64,000 nt of DNA, taken from assembly GCF_014137855.1 (NCBI RefSeq), contig NZ_JACGWT010000001.1:620001-684000 (forward strand), in the 5' to 3' direction. Position numbers and translations under genes: made by a program. A model generated the notes under the pieces. The model was not told the DNA's origin and did not search any database. It worked only from the letters and a program-made list of their open reading frames with translations. This DNA comes from Microlunatus kandeliicorticis. Its GTDB lineage: Bacteria; Actinomycetota; Actinomycetes; Propionibacteriales; Propionibacteriaceae. Every line of letters starts with the position of its first letter. Position 1 is the first letter of the stretch. Below are positions 24,287-32,371 of this stretch, piece after piece.

Positions 24287-25066
24287 TCAGTCGCGCAGGG
24301 TCTCCAGGTCGGCGCGTGCGGCGTCGAGGAGGTGGCTGAGGTCGGAGGCGATGGTGATCATGGTGAAGCCGGCCGCGCGTCGGGCGCCCGCCACCGGGTG
24401 GCCGGTGGTGTGCACGCCGGCGATCTTGCCGGCCGCGGCCGCGGCGCCCTGGATACGGTCGAGCGCGGCGTCGAACGCCGGCTGCACCGGGTGGTCCGGA
24501 TGGGGGGCGCCGAGCCCGAGCGCGAGGTCGCTCGGACCGACGTAGACGCCGTCGATCCCTTCCACCGCGAGGATCTGCTCGACCTGGTCGAAGCCGGAGG
24601 CGGTCTCGATCATGGCCAGCACGAGCACCTGGTCGTCGATCTCGGCCGCCGTGCCGGTGACCCGGAGCCCCGACCGGATCGGTCCCCAGGACCGGCGTCC
24701 GCGGTAGCGCGCGGCGGCCACCGCGGCGGCGGCCTGCGCGGCGTCGTCGACCAGCGGGACGATCACCCCGCGGGCGCCGAGGTCGAGGGCCCGACCGATG
24801 TCGGCGGGCTGCTGGCTGGTCACCCGGACCAGCCCGGCCGGGCCGTGCGCGGCGTCGATCGCCACCAAGCCGGCGTGCAGGGCGCCGTCGTCGAGGACGC
24901 CGTGCTGGGCGTCGAGCACCAGGTAGTCGTAACCGACGTGGGCCAGCGCCTCGGTGGAGAGCAGCGAGTCGAGCACCACCCAGAAACCGACCACCGGACG
25001 GCGGTCACGCATCGAGGCCACCACCGAGGCGGCCGGGGATCCGTGGTCGTGCGCAGCGCTGGTCAC
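24287..25066 (-). CDS. HpcH/HpaI-family aldolase
   Basis: A 259-residue class II pyruvate-type aldolase of the HpcH/HpaI family. The TIM-barrel landmarks are VGYDYLVLDAQHG, GARGVIVPLVDDA, MIETASGFDQVEQILAVEGIDGVYVGPSDLALGLG, with the metal-binding glutamate in MIET and aspartate in GPSDL. It splits 2-keto-3-deoxy or hydroxy-keto acids to pyruvate plus an aldehyde. The GTG start is preceded at 6 nt by TACGAT, a leaderless promoter. It may use keto-deoxy sugar acids such as those made in the 45-49 kb cluster, but it is far from it. Confidence 0.85.
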   Translation of the reverse strand: MTSAAHDHGSPAASVVASMRDRRPVVGFWVVLDSLLSTEALAHVGYDYLVLDAQHGVLDDGALHAGLVAIDAAHGPAGLVRVTSQQPADIGRALDLGARGVIVPLVDDAAQAAAAVAAARYRGRRSWGPIRSGLRVTGTAAEIDDQVLVLAMIETASGFDQVEQILAVEGIDGVYVGPSDLALGLGAPHPDHPVQPAFDAALDRIQGAAAAAGKIAGVHTTGHPVAGARRAAGFTMITIASDLSHLLDAARADLETLRD

Positions 25067-25072
25067 GTCCCG

Positions 25073-25078
25073 ATCGTA
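25073..25078 (-). promoter_or_regulatory. Leaderless -10 box of the aldolase gene
   Basis: TACGAT on the minus strand, 6 nt before the GTG at 25066. Confidence 0.5.
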
Positions 25079-25109
25079 CGGACGCCCCGGCGCCGGCGCC
25101 GGACCCCGG

Positions 25110-26336
25110 TCAGGACGTCCGTGCTCCCCGGTCGACCGCGTTCCGCCAGGCGCTGAACGAGCGGACCGGGGCCTCGCGCGGCCGCCGCAGCCACGGCCAG
25201 GGGTGGGTCTCGACGACGTCGAGCCGCGGGGCGATCCGCTGCCAGCCGGGCACCGGGGTCCAGGTGGCGGCGAGCGGGACGCCGGCGAGCTCGTCGACCG
25301 GCCGGCCGCGGCGGACCTCGAGCGGGCGCAGGGTGGCGAGCTCGGCCAGCGTCTCGGCCAGGAAGACCAGCCGCTTGCCCGACAGCCGCAGCCGGCGCAG
25401 CAGCGGCTCGTCGAAGACGAACACGGCGGGACGGTCCGGGTCGGCGGCGAGCGCCGGGTCGCCGGTGCCGAGCGATTCGGCGGTCAGCCACACCCGCTCG
25501 CCACCGCTGCCCTCGACCGCGGCCGGGCCGGCGGGGATCGGCCCGCGGCCGAGGTCAGGACCGTCGACCGCGGGGCCGGCCTCGGCGTTCGGCCAGTTCT
25601 CGATCGGACAGGCGTCCCGGAGCGGGCAGCGGCGGCAGAGCTGCGGGGCGCGCTTCTGCACCTGCCAGCGGCTGAACCCGTACGGCTTGCCGCTGCCGGT
25701 GCCCACGGTCCACTGCCAGCCCAGTCGGTTGGCCGCGCGCGAGCCGTCGAGCAGGTGGGCGAACATCCGCTGCTCGCCCTCCCGCCAGTCGGCACCGGCG
25801 CGCACCGCCCACTGCGAGGCGAGCCACATCCGGGTCTGGTTGACCACCCAGCCGTCGGTCTCGAGCTCCTCGGTGACCGCGGCCATGCAGGCCATCGACT
25901 CCGGCCAGGGCTCGCCGTCCCAGGAGGGCGGCCGCGGCTGCTCGCGGCGCAGCGCGACCCCGAGGTCGCATCCGGTGCGGGCGTAGAGGTGCCGGGCGTA
26001 CTCGGCCCAGAGCAGCTCGTCGCGATAGCGGCGGCGGTCTTGTGCGGGGGCGTCGGCGACCGCGTCCCAGACCTCGGGGAGCTGCAGCAGGCCGTGCCGC
26101 AGATAGGGCGACATCCGGCTCGCTCCGCGAGCCGAGACCGGCAGCACGGTGCTGCGCCGCTTGGCGTAGCCGGTGATGTCGAGCGTGGCCAGCGCCGCGT
26201 CGGCGGCCGACTGCCCGCCGCGGAAGCCGCCGGCCGCGATCCCGTCCGGCCCCTCGAGGGTCAGGTCACCGAGGTGTTCGGCCACCCACCCGATCAGGTG
26301 CGCGCGATCGGTCGGCGGGGCGGGGAGCATGGTCAC
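25110..26336 (-). CDS. Photolyase/cryptochrome-like protein with FAD domain first and Fe-S cysteines
   Basis: A 408-residue protein whose N-terminal 250 residues match the FAD-binding helical domain of photolyases: SRMSPYLRHGLLQLPEVW (70-90), ELLWAEYARHLY (107-118), GWVVNQTRMWLAS (162-174), DWREGEQRMFAHLLDGSRAA (183-202), WQWTVGTGSGKPYG (208-220). Cys150, Cys234, Cys237 and Cys243 (CRRCPLRDACP) have spacing close to the [4Fe-4S] site of FeS-type bacterial photolyases, and KPYG...C..C...CP also fits that class. The C-terminal part (VFVFDEPLLRRLRLSGKRLVFLAETLAELATL, 304-336) resembles the alpha/beta domain that normally comes first. Start GTG 26336 (CACACT 6 nt upstream) or ATG 26330. Light-driven DNA repair or sensing is inferred. 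Confidence 0.72.
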   Translation of the reverse strand: MTMLPAPPTDRAHLIGWVAEHLGDLTLEGPDGIAAGGFRGGQSAADAALATLDITGYAKRRSTVLPVSARGASRMSPYLRHGLLQLPEVWDAVADAPAQDRRRYRDELLWAEYARHLYARTGCDLGVALRREQPRPPSWDGEPWPESMACMAAVTEELETDGWVVNQTRMWLASQWAVRAGADWREGEQRMFAHLLDGSRAANRLGWQWTVGTGSGKPYGFSRWQVQKRAPQLCRRCPLRDACPIENWPNAEAGPAVDGPDLGRGPIPAGPAAVEGSGGERVWLTAESLGTGDPALAADPDRPAVFVFDEPLLRRLRLSGKRLVFLAETLAELATLRPLEVRRGRPVDELAGVPLAATWTPVPGWQRIAPRLDVVETHPWPWLRRPREAPVRSFSAWRNAVDRGARTS

Positions 26337-26345
26337 CCGCCCAGT

Positions 26346-26415
26346 GTGCGTCAGGGCTGGGTGCGTCCGGGCTGGGTGCGTCCGGGCTGGGTGCGTCAGG
26401 GCTGGGTGCGTCTGG
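26346..26415. repeat. 15-bp tandem repeat, four full copies and one partial
   Basis: Units GTGCGTC(A/C)GGGCTGG start at 26346, 26361, 26376 and 26391, with a partial copy at 26406-26415. The array begins 10 nt before the photolyase-like gene start, so the gene promoter lies inside or next to it. The rest of the gap to 26571 holds no gene. Confidence 0.9.
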
Positions 26416-26571
26416 ATCCCGCGCCCGCACCGAAGGAGTGGTGGGTGTCGGGCTCAGCGGGAGCCCTGGCGCCCGGATGACGTTCGGTGGTCCAACAGTG
26501 CGCCCCGGCGTCATCCCGGTGGCGGGCCCGCACCCGCCACGCGGTCCGACCCGCGCTGGTCGGTCGTCCGC

Positions 26572-27621
26572 TCACCCTGACGCGGCGGGGGACCACCCGA
26601 GCGCCGGACCCAGCCGGGTCGCGATGTCGGTGAGGATCTGGACGTAGTCGTCGGGCGCGAAGGTGAACGGCAACGCGAACGCGACCTCGTCGACCGCCTG
26701 AAACCCCGCGTGCCCCCACAGCTGCTCGGCGATCTCCGCTGCGGTGCCGACCAGGTCGGGGGCGAACAGCAGCCGTCCCGGGCCCTGCGGGGTCGCGGTC
26801 CGGGGCAGCCGGCCGGCGGCGTAGGCGGCGTACTTCTCGCGCTGGGCGGCGCTGGCGGAGTCGGTGGGGATCACCACCAGACCCTGCGAGACGCGGGCGT
26901 CCGGCCCGGCCGGGTGCGCGGCCCGGAACGCGTCGATCTGGGCGCGCTGGAGCGCCGCGAAGTCCCACCGGTCGGGCTGTTCACCGTCGGCGTCGCCCTC
27001 GGCCCTGACCACGCTGCTGGTCAGCAGGTTGAGGCCCTGCTCGCCCGCCCAGGTCGCCGACCGGCGGCTGGCTGCGCCGTACCAGAGCCGCGCGGCCAGC
27101 CCCGGTGCGTGCGGCTGGACGTGGTCGGAGAACTCCTCGATCCCGACCGTGCCGGAGAACGTGCTGGCGGGCTCGCCGCGGAGCAGCCGCAGCAGCCGCA
27201 GCACGCGTGCGTAGCTGAAGTCCTCGGCCTCGGCGGTGTCGGGATAGAGCGCGGCCCGGACGTCGTCCCAGCGCATCGGCGGGCCGACGCTGACGCCCGG
27301 GTTGAGCCGGCCGCCGGAGAGGACGTCGACGGTGGCGAGGTCCTCGGCCAGTCGCAGCGGGTTCTCCCACCCGAGCGGCGTCACCGCGGTGCCGAGCTCG
27401 ATCCGGCGGGTCCGCTGGCTGGCGGCGGCGAGCACGGCGACCGGCGAGCTGATGCCGTGCTGGAGGTGGCGGTGGCGCAGCCAGGCGCTGTCGAACCCGA
27501 GCCGCTCGCCGAGCTCGATCAGGGCTAGCGTCGACTCGTGACCGGGCCCCGGATCGGCGGGGTCGAACAGGCCGATGGTCAGGAACCCCAGCCTGCGCAG
27601 CGGTGTGGACCGGTCGGGCAC
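26572..27621 (-). CDS. LLM-class flavin/F420-dependent oxidoreductase
   Basis: A 349-residue bacterial-luciferase-like TIM-barrel oxidoreductase. Landmarks are LGFLTIGLFDPADPGPGHESTLALIELGERLGFDSAWLRHRHLQHG at the N terminus, RIELGTAVTPLGWENPLRLAEDLATVDVLSGGRLNPGVSVG in the middle and the late AEIAEQLWGHAGFQAVDEVAFALPF. The cofactor may be FMN or F420. The GTG start has a GAGGTGA ribosome site; a TAGGCT box lies on the minus strand at 27671-27666. It is divergent from a split-barrel protein of another F420/FMN family, so the two may share a promoter region and pathway. Confidence 0.85.
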   Translation of the reverse strand: MPDRSTPLRRLGFLTIGLFDPADPGPGHESTLALIELGERLGFDSAWLRHRHLQHGISSPVAVLAAASQRTRRIELGTAVTPLGWENPLRLAEDLATVDVLSGGRLNPGVSVGPPMRWDDVRAALYPDTAEAEDFSYARVLRLLRLLRGEPASTFSGTVGIEEFSDHVQPHAPGLAARLWYGAASRRSATWAGEQGLNLLTSSVVRAEGDADGEQPDRWDFAALQRAQIDAFRAAHPAGPDARVSQGLVVIPTDSASAAQREKYAAYAAGRLPRTATPQGPGRLLFAPDLVGTAAEIAEQLWGHAGFQAVDEVAFALPFTFAPDDYVQILTDIATRLGPALGWSPAASG

Positions 27622-27684
27622 GGCAGCTCACCTCTTCCCGGGCCGGCCTGGCAGCCCTCGCCGCGAGCCTAGTGAGGAGGGGCC

Positions 27685-27690
27685 TAGCCT
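27685..27690 (+). promoter_or_regulatory. Leaderless -10 box of the split-barrel gene
   Basis: TAGCCT sits exactly 6 nt before the GTG at 27697. Confidence 0.55.
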
Positions 27691-27696
27691 GCCCCC

Positions 27697-28107
27697 GTGC
27701 CCACCACACCGCTGCCCGAGAAGATCACCGCGATGCTCCGCCGCCCCAACCCCGCCGTGATGGCCACCCTGGCCAAGGACGGGCGGCCGGTGACCGTGGC
27801 CACCTGGTACCTGCTCGACGACGACGGGACGGTGCTGCTCAGCCTCGACGCCGAGCGGGCCCGGCTCGACCACATGCGCCGCGACCCGCGGGTCTCGCTG
27901 ACCGCGCTCGACGAGGACAGCTGGTACACCCAGGTCAGCGTCCAGGGCCGGGTGGTCTCGATCGACGACGACGTCGAGCTCGCCGGGGCGGACCGGATCT
28001 CGACCCACTACACCGGCCACCCGTACGCCGACCGCGAGCGTCCACGGGTGATCGCCCGGGTGGAGCTCGACCGTTGGCACGCCTGGGGCGCGCTCCGCGA
28101 TGACTGA
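27697..28107 (+). CDS. PPOX-class F420-dependent split-barrel protein
   Basis: A 136-residue split-barrel protein: VMATLAKDGRPVTVATWYLLDDDGTVLLSLDAERARLDHMRRDPRVSLTALDEDSWYTQVSVQGRVV is the standard beta-barrel run of PPOX-class (Rv1155-like) enzymes, ending with a helix WHAWGAL. Members reduce small molecules using F420H2 in the cytoplasm. Physiological substrate is unknown. The GTG start is set by a leaderless -10. It is divergent from the LLM oxidoreductase. Confidence 0.82.
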   Translation: MPTTPLPEKITAMLRRPNPAVMATLAKDGRPVTVATWYLLDDDGTVLLSLDAERARLDHMRRDPRVSLTALDEDSWYTQVSVQGRVVSIDDDVELAGADRISTHYTGHPYADRERPRVIARVELDRWHAWGALRDD

Positions 28108-28142
28108 ATCCCCCGACGGCCGTCCAGGGCCGACCCGGCGAG

Positions 28143-28502
28143 TCAGAGCTTGGGCGTGTGCTCGACCGGGTTGACGCTGGGATCGGCGCGACGTTCGAGG
28201 CGCTCACGGGCACGGTCGGCCGCCGCGTTGCTGAAGGCCCCACCGCTGACGGAGCCCGGTGCGACCACGTAGAGGCGGTCGTCGGCGATCTCGCTCGCGA
28301 CGGCGCTGATCCAGGCCCGCGGAGCGTCCGGGAGCCCGCTCTCCGTCAGGCGATCGCGCAGAGCCTGCTCGATCGCCGGCGGCGGCCGGTCGTGCATCTC
28401 CTCCAGCAGGTCGACGATGATCTGCTGCTGGGCGGTGATGAGGTCGGCGCGCGCCCGGAGCTCCTGCTGTGCCTGGTGGTCCCTGCTGAACTCTGCGTCC
28501 AC
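28143..28502 (-). CDS. Small helical protein of unknown function
   Basis: A 119-residue protein with an acidic, glutamine-rich N terminus (FSRDHQAQQELRARADLITAQQQIIVDLLEEMHD, residues 5-38) that should form a helix or coiled coil, then a short helix and a C-terminal tail rich in Arg, Ala and Pro. No catalytic motif or membrane span is seen. The GTG start has a GAGAGGA site. It is convergent with the split-barrel gene, and I do not recognise a family. Confidence 0.55.
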   Translation of the reverse strand: MDAEFSRDHQAQQELRARADLITAQQQIIVDLLEEMHDRPPPAIEQALRDRLTESGLPDAPRAWISAVASEIADDRLYVVAPGSVSGGAFSNAAADRARERLERRADPSVNPVEHTPKL

Positions 28503-28831
28503 GGATCGTCCTCTCGTCGTTCGCCGGCCGGGCCAGCTGGTGTGGGGTGCGGGACTCCGACTCGGACGCGCCCGATCTCCGCAGCCTGATTCGCTCCCCG
28601 GGCCGGGATCGGATTCCCGGCCCCTGCTGTCGGACTGAGCGGCTTCTCAGCCCCGTCCTCACGTCTTCGCGTCTGCGCCCGCCTCTCCCGCACCTTTGCG
28701 CCCCGCCGGTCACGGTTGCGCCCGGTAGACCGGGCGCAACCATCACCGGCGGGGCGCAAAGGTGCCGGGGAGGTGGTGCGGGCGGGGGAGGTGGCGGGCT
28801 GAGCTGGAGCGGAGGTGGTGGGGAGGACGGG
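28503..28831. other. 329-bp intergenic region
   Basis: No gene is supported here. The region contains the upstream sequence of the small helical protein (minus) and, at 28690-28765, the first 76-bp palindrome, which stands 66 bp beyond the stop of the GntR regulator gene and would form the 3' end of that operon. Confidence 0.6.
28690..28765. repeat. 76-bp near-perfect palindrome, copy 1
   Basis: The outer arms (28690-28710 and 28745-28765) match perfectly over 21 bp, starting GCACCTTTGCGCCCC. The inner arms GTTGCGCCCGGT (28715-28726) and ACCGGGCGCAAC (28729-28740) match perfectly over 12 bp with an AG at the centre. The 4x4 internal loop is CACG/CATC. The structure is far stronger than an ordinary terminator. 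A second copy is at 40446-40521. Confidence 0.9.
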
Positions 28832-29530
28832 TCAATCGAGGGCGTCGCCGAGGGACTCGAAGGTCGGCCCGCGGTCGCGTTCGATGTGGGCGTAGGCCAC
28901 CGACTCGGCCACCCGCTCGTTGCCCGAGGCGATCGCGTCGCGCAGGCTGACGTGGTCGTGGTAGGCGTCGTCCGCCGACAGCCCGCTGGTCAGGTGGAAC
29001 AGCCAGGTCATCCGTCCCGAGATCGTCCGCATCATCTTGAACATCAGCTCGTTGGCCGCGGTCGCCACCACCGCTTCGTGGTAGGCGGTGCTGGCCCGGG
29101 CGATCGCGTAGGCGTCCCGCTCCTCGACGGTGTGGTGGGCGTCGTCGAGGGCAGCGTCGAGGGGGCCGAGCGGCGCACCGAGGGCGACCTGCCGGGCGGC
29201 GTGCCGGGCCGCGCCGACCTCGAGGCAGAGCCGTACGTCGAAGAGGTCGTCGACCGCCTTGCGGGTCCAGGTCGAGACCACCGCGCTACGCCGCGGGTTG
29301 GTCGAGACGAAGCCGTCGCGCTCGAGCAGCGGCACCGCCTCGCGCAGCGGCACCCGGGAGACCTGCAGTTCCTCGCCGATCCGCTGCTCGGGCAACCGGC
29401 TGCCCTGGGCGTAGTAACCGAGGATGATCCGCTCGCGGATCGTGCCGTAGACCAGGGCGGACAGCGACTGGCCGTGCTCGCCGCCCGTCCGCTCGGTCCC
29501 GGCACGATCCGCGGTGTGGACGTCGGTCAT
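28832..29530 (-). CDS. GntR-family regulator, FCD type
   Basis: A 232-residue regulator. The winged helix is at the N terminus (SALVYGTIRERIILGYYAQGSRLPEQRIGEELQVSRVPLREAVPLLERDGFV, residues 22-74). The all-helical FCD ligand domain follows, with conserved Asp/Arg in FDVRLCLEVGAARHAA, the histidine in YHEAVVATAANELM, and MTWLFHLTSG plus DDAYHDHVSLRDAIASGN as metal-binding region. FCD domains usually bind a carboxylated metabolite through a metal. The gene is the last of the long minus-strand operon, so it likely controls it, perhaps through the inverted repeat at 40363-40383. It follows the binding protein gene by 88 nt. Confidence 0.87.
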   Translation of the reverse strand: MTDVHTADRAGTERTGGEHGQSLSALVYGTIRERIILGYYAQGSRLPEQRIGEELQVSRVPLREAVPLLERDGFVSTNPRRSAVVSTWTRKAVDDLFDVRLCLEVGAARHAARQVALGAPLGPLDAALDDAHHTVEERDAYAIARASTAYHEAVVATAANELMFKMMRTISGRMTWLFHLTSGLSADDAYHDHVSLRDAIASGNERVAESVAYAHIERDRGPTFESLGDALD

Positions 29531-29618
29531 CCGCCGGCGGTCCGGACCGGACCCGTGGTCCTGACGCTGATCATGGTTCTCTGCACGAGTCCGATCATGC
29601 CCGTCATCCTGCCGGTGA

Positions 29619-31244
29619 TCACGATCTCGCCAAGCCCAGCAGTGAGAAGTTCAGCTCGTTGGCCCCGAGGTTCTGGGCCTGCGGCACGTTGGTCAGCCAG
29701 CTCTTCGCCACCACCCAGTCCTTGTTGTAGGACAGGTTGAGGAAGCACCCGGTCTTGCCGTAGAGCTCGCCGGCCCTGACGTAGCCGGCGGTGTCGCCGG
29801 TGCGCACGGACTGGTCGAGCAGGCTGTTGACTTCCTTCGACTGGCAGCCGAAGTAGTTGATCCCGCCGGAGGCGTCCCAGAAGACGTGGCCCCACATGTA
29901 CGGGTCCCCGCCGTCGGGCCCGTTGTTGCCGTCGATGAAGGCGTCCGGGCCCTTGCTCGGGTCGTTGATCCAGCCGAACACCGTCGAGGTGTCGTAGCCC
30001 TGCGCGGACGCGTTCAGCTTGAGGGTCTGCAGGTTGGCCACCACCAGGTTGGCCATCTGCTGGGCGTTGGCGTTGCCGTTGGCGTAGCCGATGGTCAGCT
30101 TGGCCGCCTTGGCCGAGGCCGACAGCCCGTCGACGTAGCTGGACAGCGCCTTCGGGTCGTAGCTGATCTGCTGCTTGTCCTGCCCGTCGGGGATCATCCC
30201 CTTGGCGTACATGGTGGTGGCCACCTCGCTGCGCTTGCCGAGCACCTGGTCGACCAGCTTCTGCTGGTCGAGCGAGGACAGGAACGCCACCCGGGCGGCT
30301 GCGGTCGAGAAGAACGCGTGGCTCGGGTTCACCGTGACCAGCGCCCCCTGCAGGGTGGGCAGGAAGTAGTTCTTCACCCCGGCGGCGTCGGCGTACTTGT
30401 CCAGGCTGGACGACGGCAGCGCGGCCACGATGGTGTCGACGTTGCCCTTGTCGAAGGCCAGCTCCAGGGCCGACTCGTCGGTGTAGACCGGGAGCTCGAT
30501 CTTGGTGAACGGCGACTTGGGGCCCCAGTAGCCGGGGAACTGCGTCAGCTCGTACTTCTGCCCGGTGACCGCGGCGGTCAGCTGGTAGGGGCCGGTGCCG
30601 AGGTCGTGGGTGGCCAGGTAGGTCTGCGCGTCGTCGGACCCGGCGTTCTTCTCCAGCCCGGTGGGCGACTCCATCTTCGGTCCGAACGGCGAGGCCAGAT
30701 AGCTGAGGAAGGCCGAGTTCGGCTGCTTCAGCGTGATCACCGCGGTCTGCGCGTCCGGGGTGGCCACGCTCTTCACGCCCTCCACCATGTACGCGGCGCC
30801 GCCCTTGACGGCGATCCGCCGCTTGAACGCCACCTCCACCGCGGCCGAGGTGAAGTCGGTGCCGTCGTGGAACTTGACGCCCTGCCGCAGGTGGAAGGTG
30901 TAGACGGTCTTGGCCGGGTTGACCTCCCAGGAGGTGGCCAGCCGCGGCGCGATCTTCACCTGGTCGGTGTCGTTCGCGTACTGCACCAGCCCCTCGTAGG
31001 CGTTGATCATGATCGCGGTGCCGTTGTTGGCGTAGTAGATGTCGGGGTCCGGCGGCTGGCCGATGTCGCCGAGCAGCCCGACGGTCAGCACGCCGTCGGT
31101 CGGGGCCGAGGCGTCCCCGCCGGACGAGGCGGTGCGGGTGCCCGAGCTGCAGGCGGCCAGACCGGTCAGCGCGACGGTGACGCCGACCGCGACCAGCCGG
31201 CGGGCGACGGCGCCGGCCCGGGTCGGGTGGTGGGTGTGGGACAT
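29619..31244 (-). CDS. Dpp-type substrate-binding lipoprotein
   Basis: A 541-residue family 5 solute-binding protein (dipeptide/oligopeptide/nickel/opine type). The signal peptide ends in LTGLAAC with the lipobox cysteine near residue 32. Family landmarks follow: DPDIYYANNGTAIMINAYEGLVQY, WEVNPAKTVYTFHLRQGVKFHDGTDFTSAAVEVAFKRR, and LGTGPYQLTAAVTGQKYELTQFPGYW. This is the external receptor of the importer encoded downstream of it in transcription order by the preceding genes. ATG 31244 has a GGAG site. Peptides, amino-sugar conjugates or opines are all known ligands of the family; specificity is not readable. Confidence 0.88.
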   Translation of the reverse strand: MSHTHHPTRAGAVARRLVAVGVTVALTGLAACSSGTRTASSGGDASAPTDGVLTVGLLGDIGQPPDPDIYYANNGTAIMINAYEGLVQYANDTDQVKIAPRLATSWEVNPAKTVYTFHLRQGVKFHDGTDFTSAAVEVAFKRRIAVKGGAAYMVEGVKSVATPDAQTAVITLKQPNSAFLSYLASPFGPKMESPTGLEKNAGSDDAQTYLATHDLGTGPYQLTAAVTGQKYELTQFPGYWGPKSPFTKIELPVYTDESALELAFDKGNVDTIVAALPSSSLDKYADAAGVKNYFLPTLQGALVTVNPSHAFFSTAAARVAFLSSLDQQKLVDQVLGKRSEVATTMYAKGMIPDGQDKQQISYDPKALSSYVDGLSASAKAAKLTIGYANGNANAQQMANLVVANLQTLKLNASAQGYDTSTVFGWINDPSKGPDAFIDGNNGPDGGDPYMWGHVFWDASGGINYFGCQSKEVNSLLDQSVRTGDTAGYVRAGELYGKTGCFLNLSYNKDWVVAKSWLTNVPQAQNLGANELNFSLLGLARS

Positions 31245-31293
31245 GGGTGCTCCTGGATGTCGGAACGGATCAGTGGGAACGGGACGGTCGGGA

Positions 31294-32364
31294 TCAGGTG
31301 GCGCTGACCCGGGGGTCGGCCAGCGCCTGGAGCAGGTCGACCACGGTGTTGGTGATCACGTAGACGGCGCCGAGCACGAGGGTGACCCCGGCGATGGCCG
31401 GGAAGTCGGCCACCGGGATCGAGGCGGCCAGGTAGTTGCCGATGCCCGGCCAGCTGAAGACCTGCTCGACCACCACCACGCCGGCGAACATGAAGCCGAG
31501 CTGGAGCCCGGCCATCGACAACGCCGGGCCGATCGCGTTGCGGACCACGTGGCCGACCAGCACCCGGCGTTCGGTCAGCCCCTTGGAGCGGGCGGTGCGG
31601 ACGTGGTCCATCCCCAGCACGGTGTCGAGCGAGGCGCGCAGCACCCGGCCGACCGCGACCGCCGGGGCCACCGCCAGCACCACCGACGGCAGCGCCAGGT
31701 GCCAGATCGCGTCCGCCCAGGCGTCGGCCTGGCCGTGCAGCAGGCTGTCCAGCGCCTGCATCCCGAACGGGCCGGGGTCCTCGAAGTCGCCGACGCCCCC
31801 GGCCGGGAGCCAGCCGAGGCTGCCGAAGAACACCACCACGCCGACGATGGCGAGCAGGAACGGCGGGGCGGTGGCGAGCAGCAGCAGCACGCCGCGACCG
31901 ACGGCGCCGCCCGGCCAGCGCAGCGCCCCGGACACCGCGAACAGGGCGCCGAGGACCAGCGCCAGCACGAACGCGGTGAGCACCAGCTCGACGGTGGCGG
32001 GCAGGAAGGCGGCCAGGTCGGCGGTCACCGGGTGCCGGGTCCGCAGCGAGCGGCCCAGGTCGCCGGTCAGCGCGTGGCCGACGAACCGGGCGTAGCGGAC
32101 CAGGAACGGGTCGTCGAGCCCGAGCCGGGCCCGGGCCTCGGCGACCGCGGCGTTCGAGGCGTTGGCACCGACGTAGGCGCGGGCCGGGTCGCCGGGCGCG
32201 ATGGTCGACAGGGTGAAGACCACCAGCGACAGCACGAACAGCAGCAGCACCGCCGCGCCGAGCCGACGGAGCAGGAAGCGCACGGTCGGGTGGACGCCGA
32301 GGGTCCGGGTGGCCGGCCGGGTGCCGCCGGCGAGCCCGGTGAGCCGGGTCTGGAGCTGGGTCAT
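31294..32364 (-). CDS. Dpp-type ABC permease (DppB-like)
   Basis: A 356-residue permease with six expected membrane spans. Conserved marks are the N-terminal span with RFLLRRLGAAVLLLFVLSLVVFTLSTIAPGDPARAYVG, the cytoplasmic coupling loop VLRASLDTVLGMDHVRTARSKGLTERRVLVGHVVRNAIGP and VVVEQVFSWPGIGNYLAASI. The last part, ADFPAIAGVTLVLGAVYVITNTVVDLLQALADPR, is the standard C terminus. It forms the channel with the neighbouring DppC-type permease 7 nt away. Confidence 0.92.
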   Translation of the reverse strand: MTQLQTRLTGLAGGTRPATRTLGVHPTVRFLLRRLGAAVLLLFVLSLVVFTLSTIAPGDPARAYVGANASNAAVAEARARLGLDDPFLVRYARFVGHALTGDLGRSLRTRHPVTADLAAFLPATVELVLTAFVLALVLGALFAVSGALRWPGGAVGRGVLLLLATAPPFLLAIVGVVVFFGSLGWLPAGGVGDFEDPGPFGMQALDSLLHGQADAWADAIWHLALPSVVLAVAPAVAVGRVLRASLDTVLGMDHVRTARSKGLTERRVLVGHVVRNAIGPALSMAGLQLGFMFAGVVVVEQVFSWPGIGNYLAASIPVADFPAIAGVTLVLGAVYVITNTVVDLLQALADPRVSAT

Positions 32365-32371
32365 CGGGTCC

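Noticed and set aside
28503-28831. Small genes in the 329-bp gap
   Set aside because: Open frames here run through the palindrome, have no ribosome site and give low-complexity translation.
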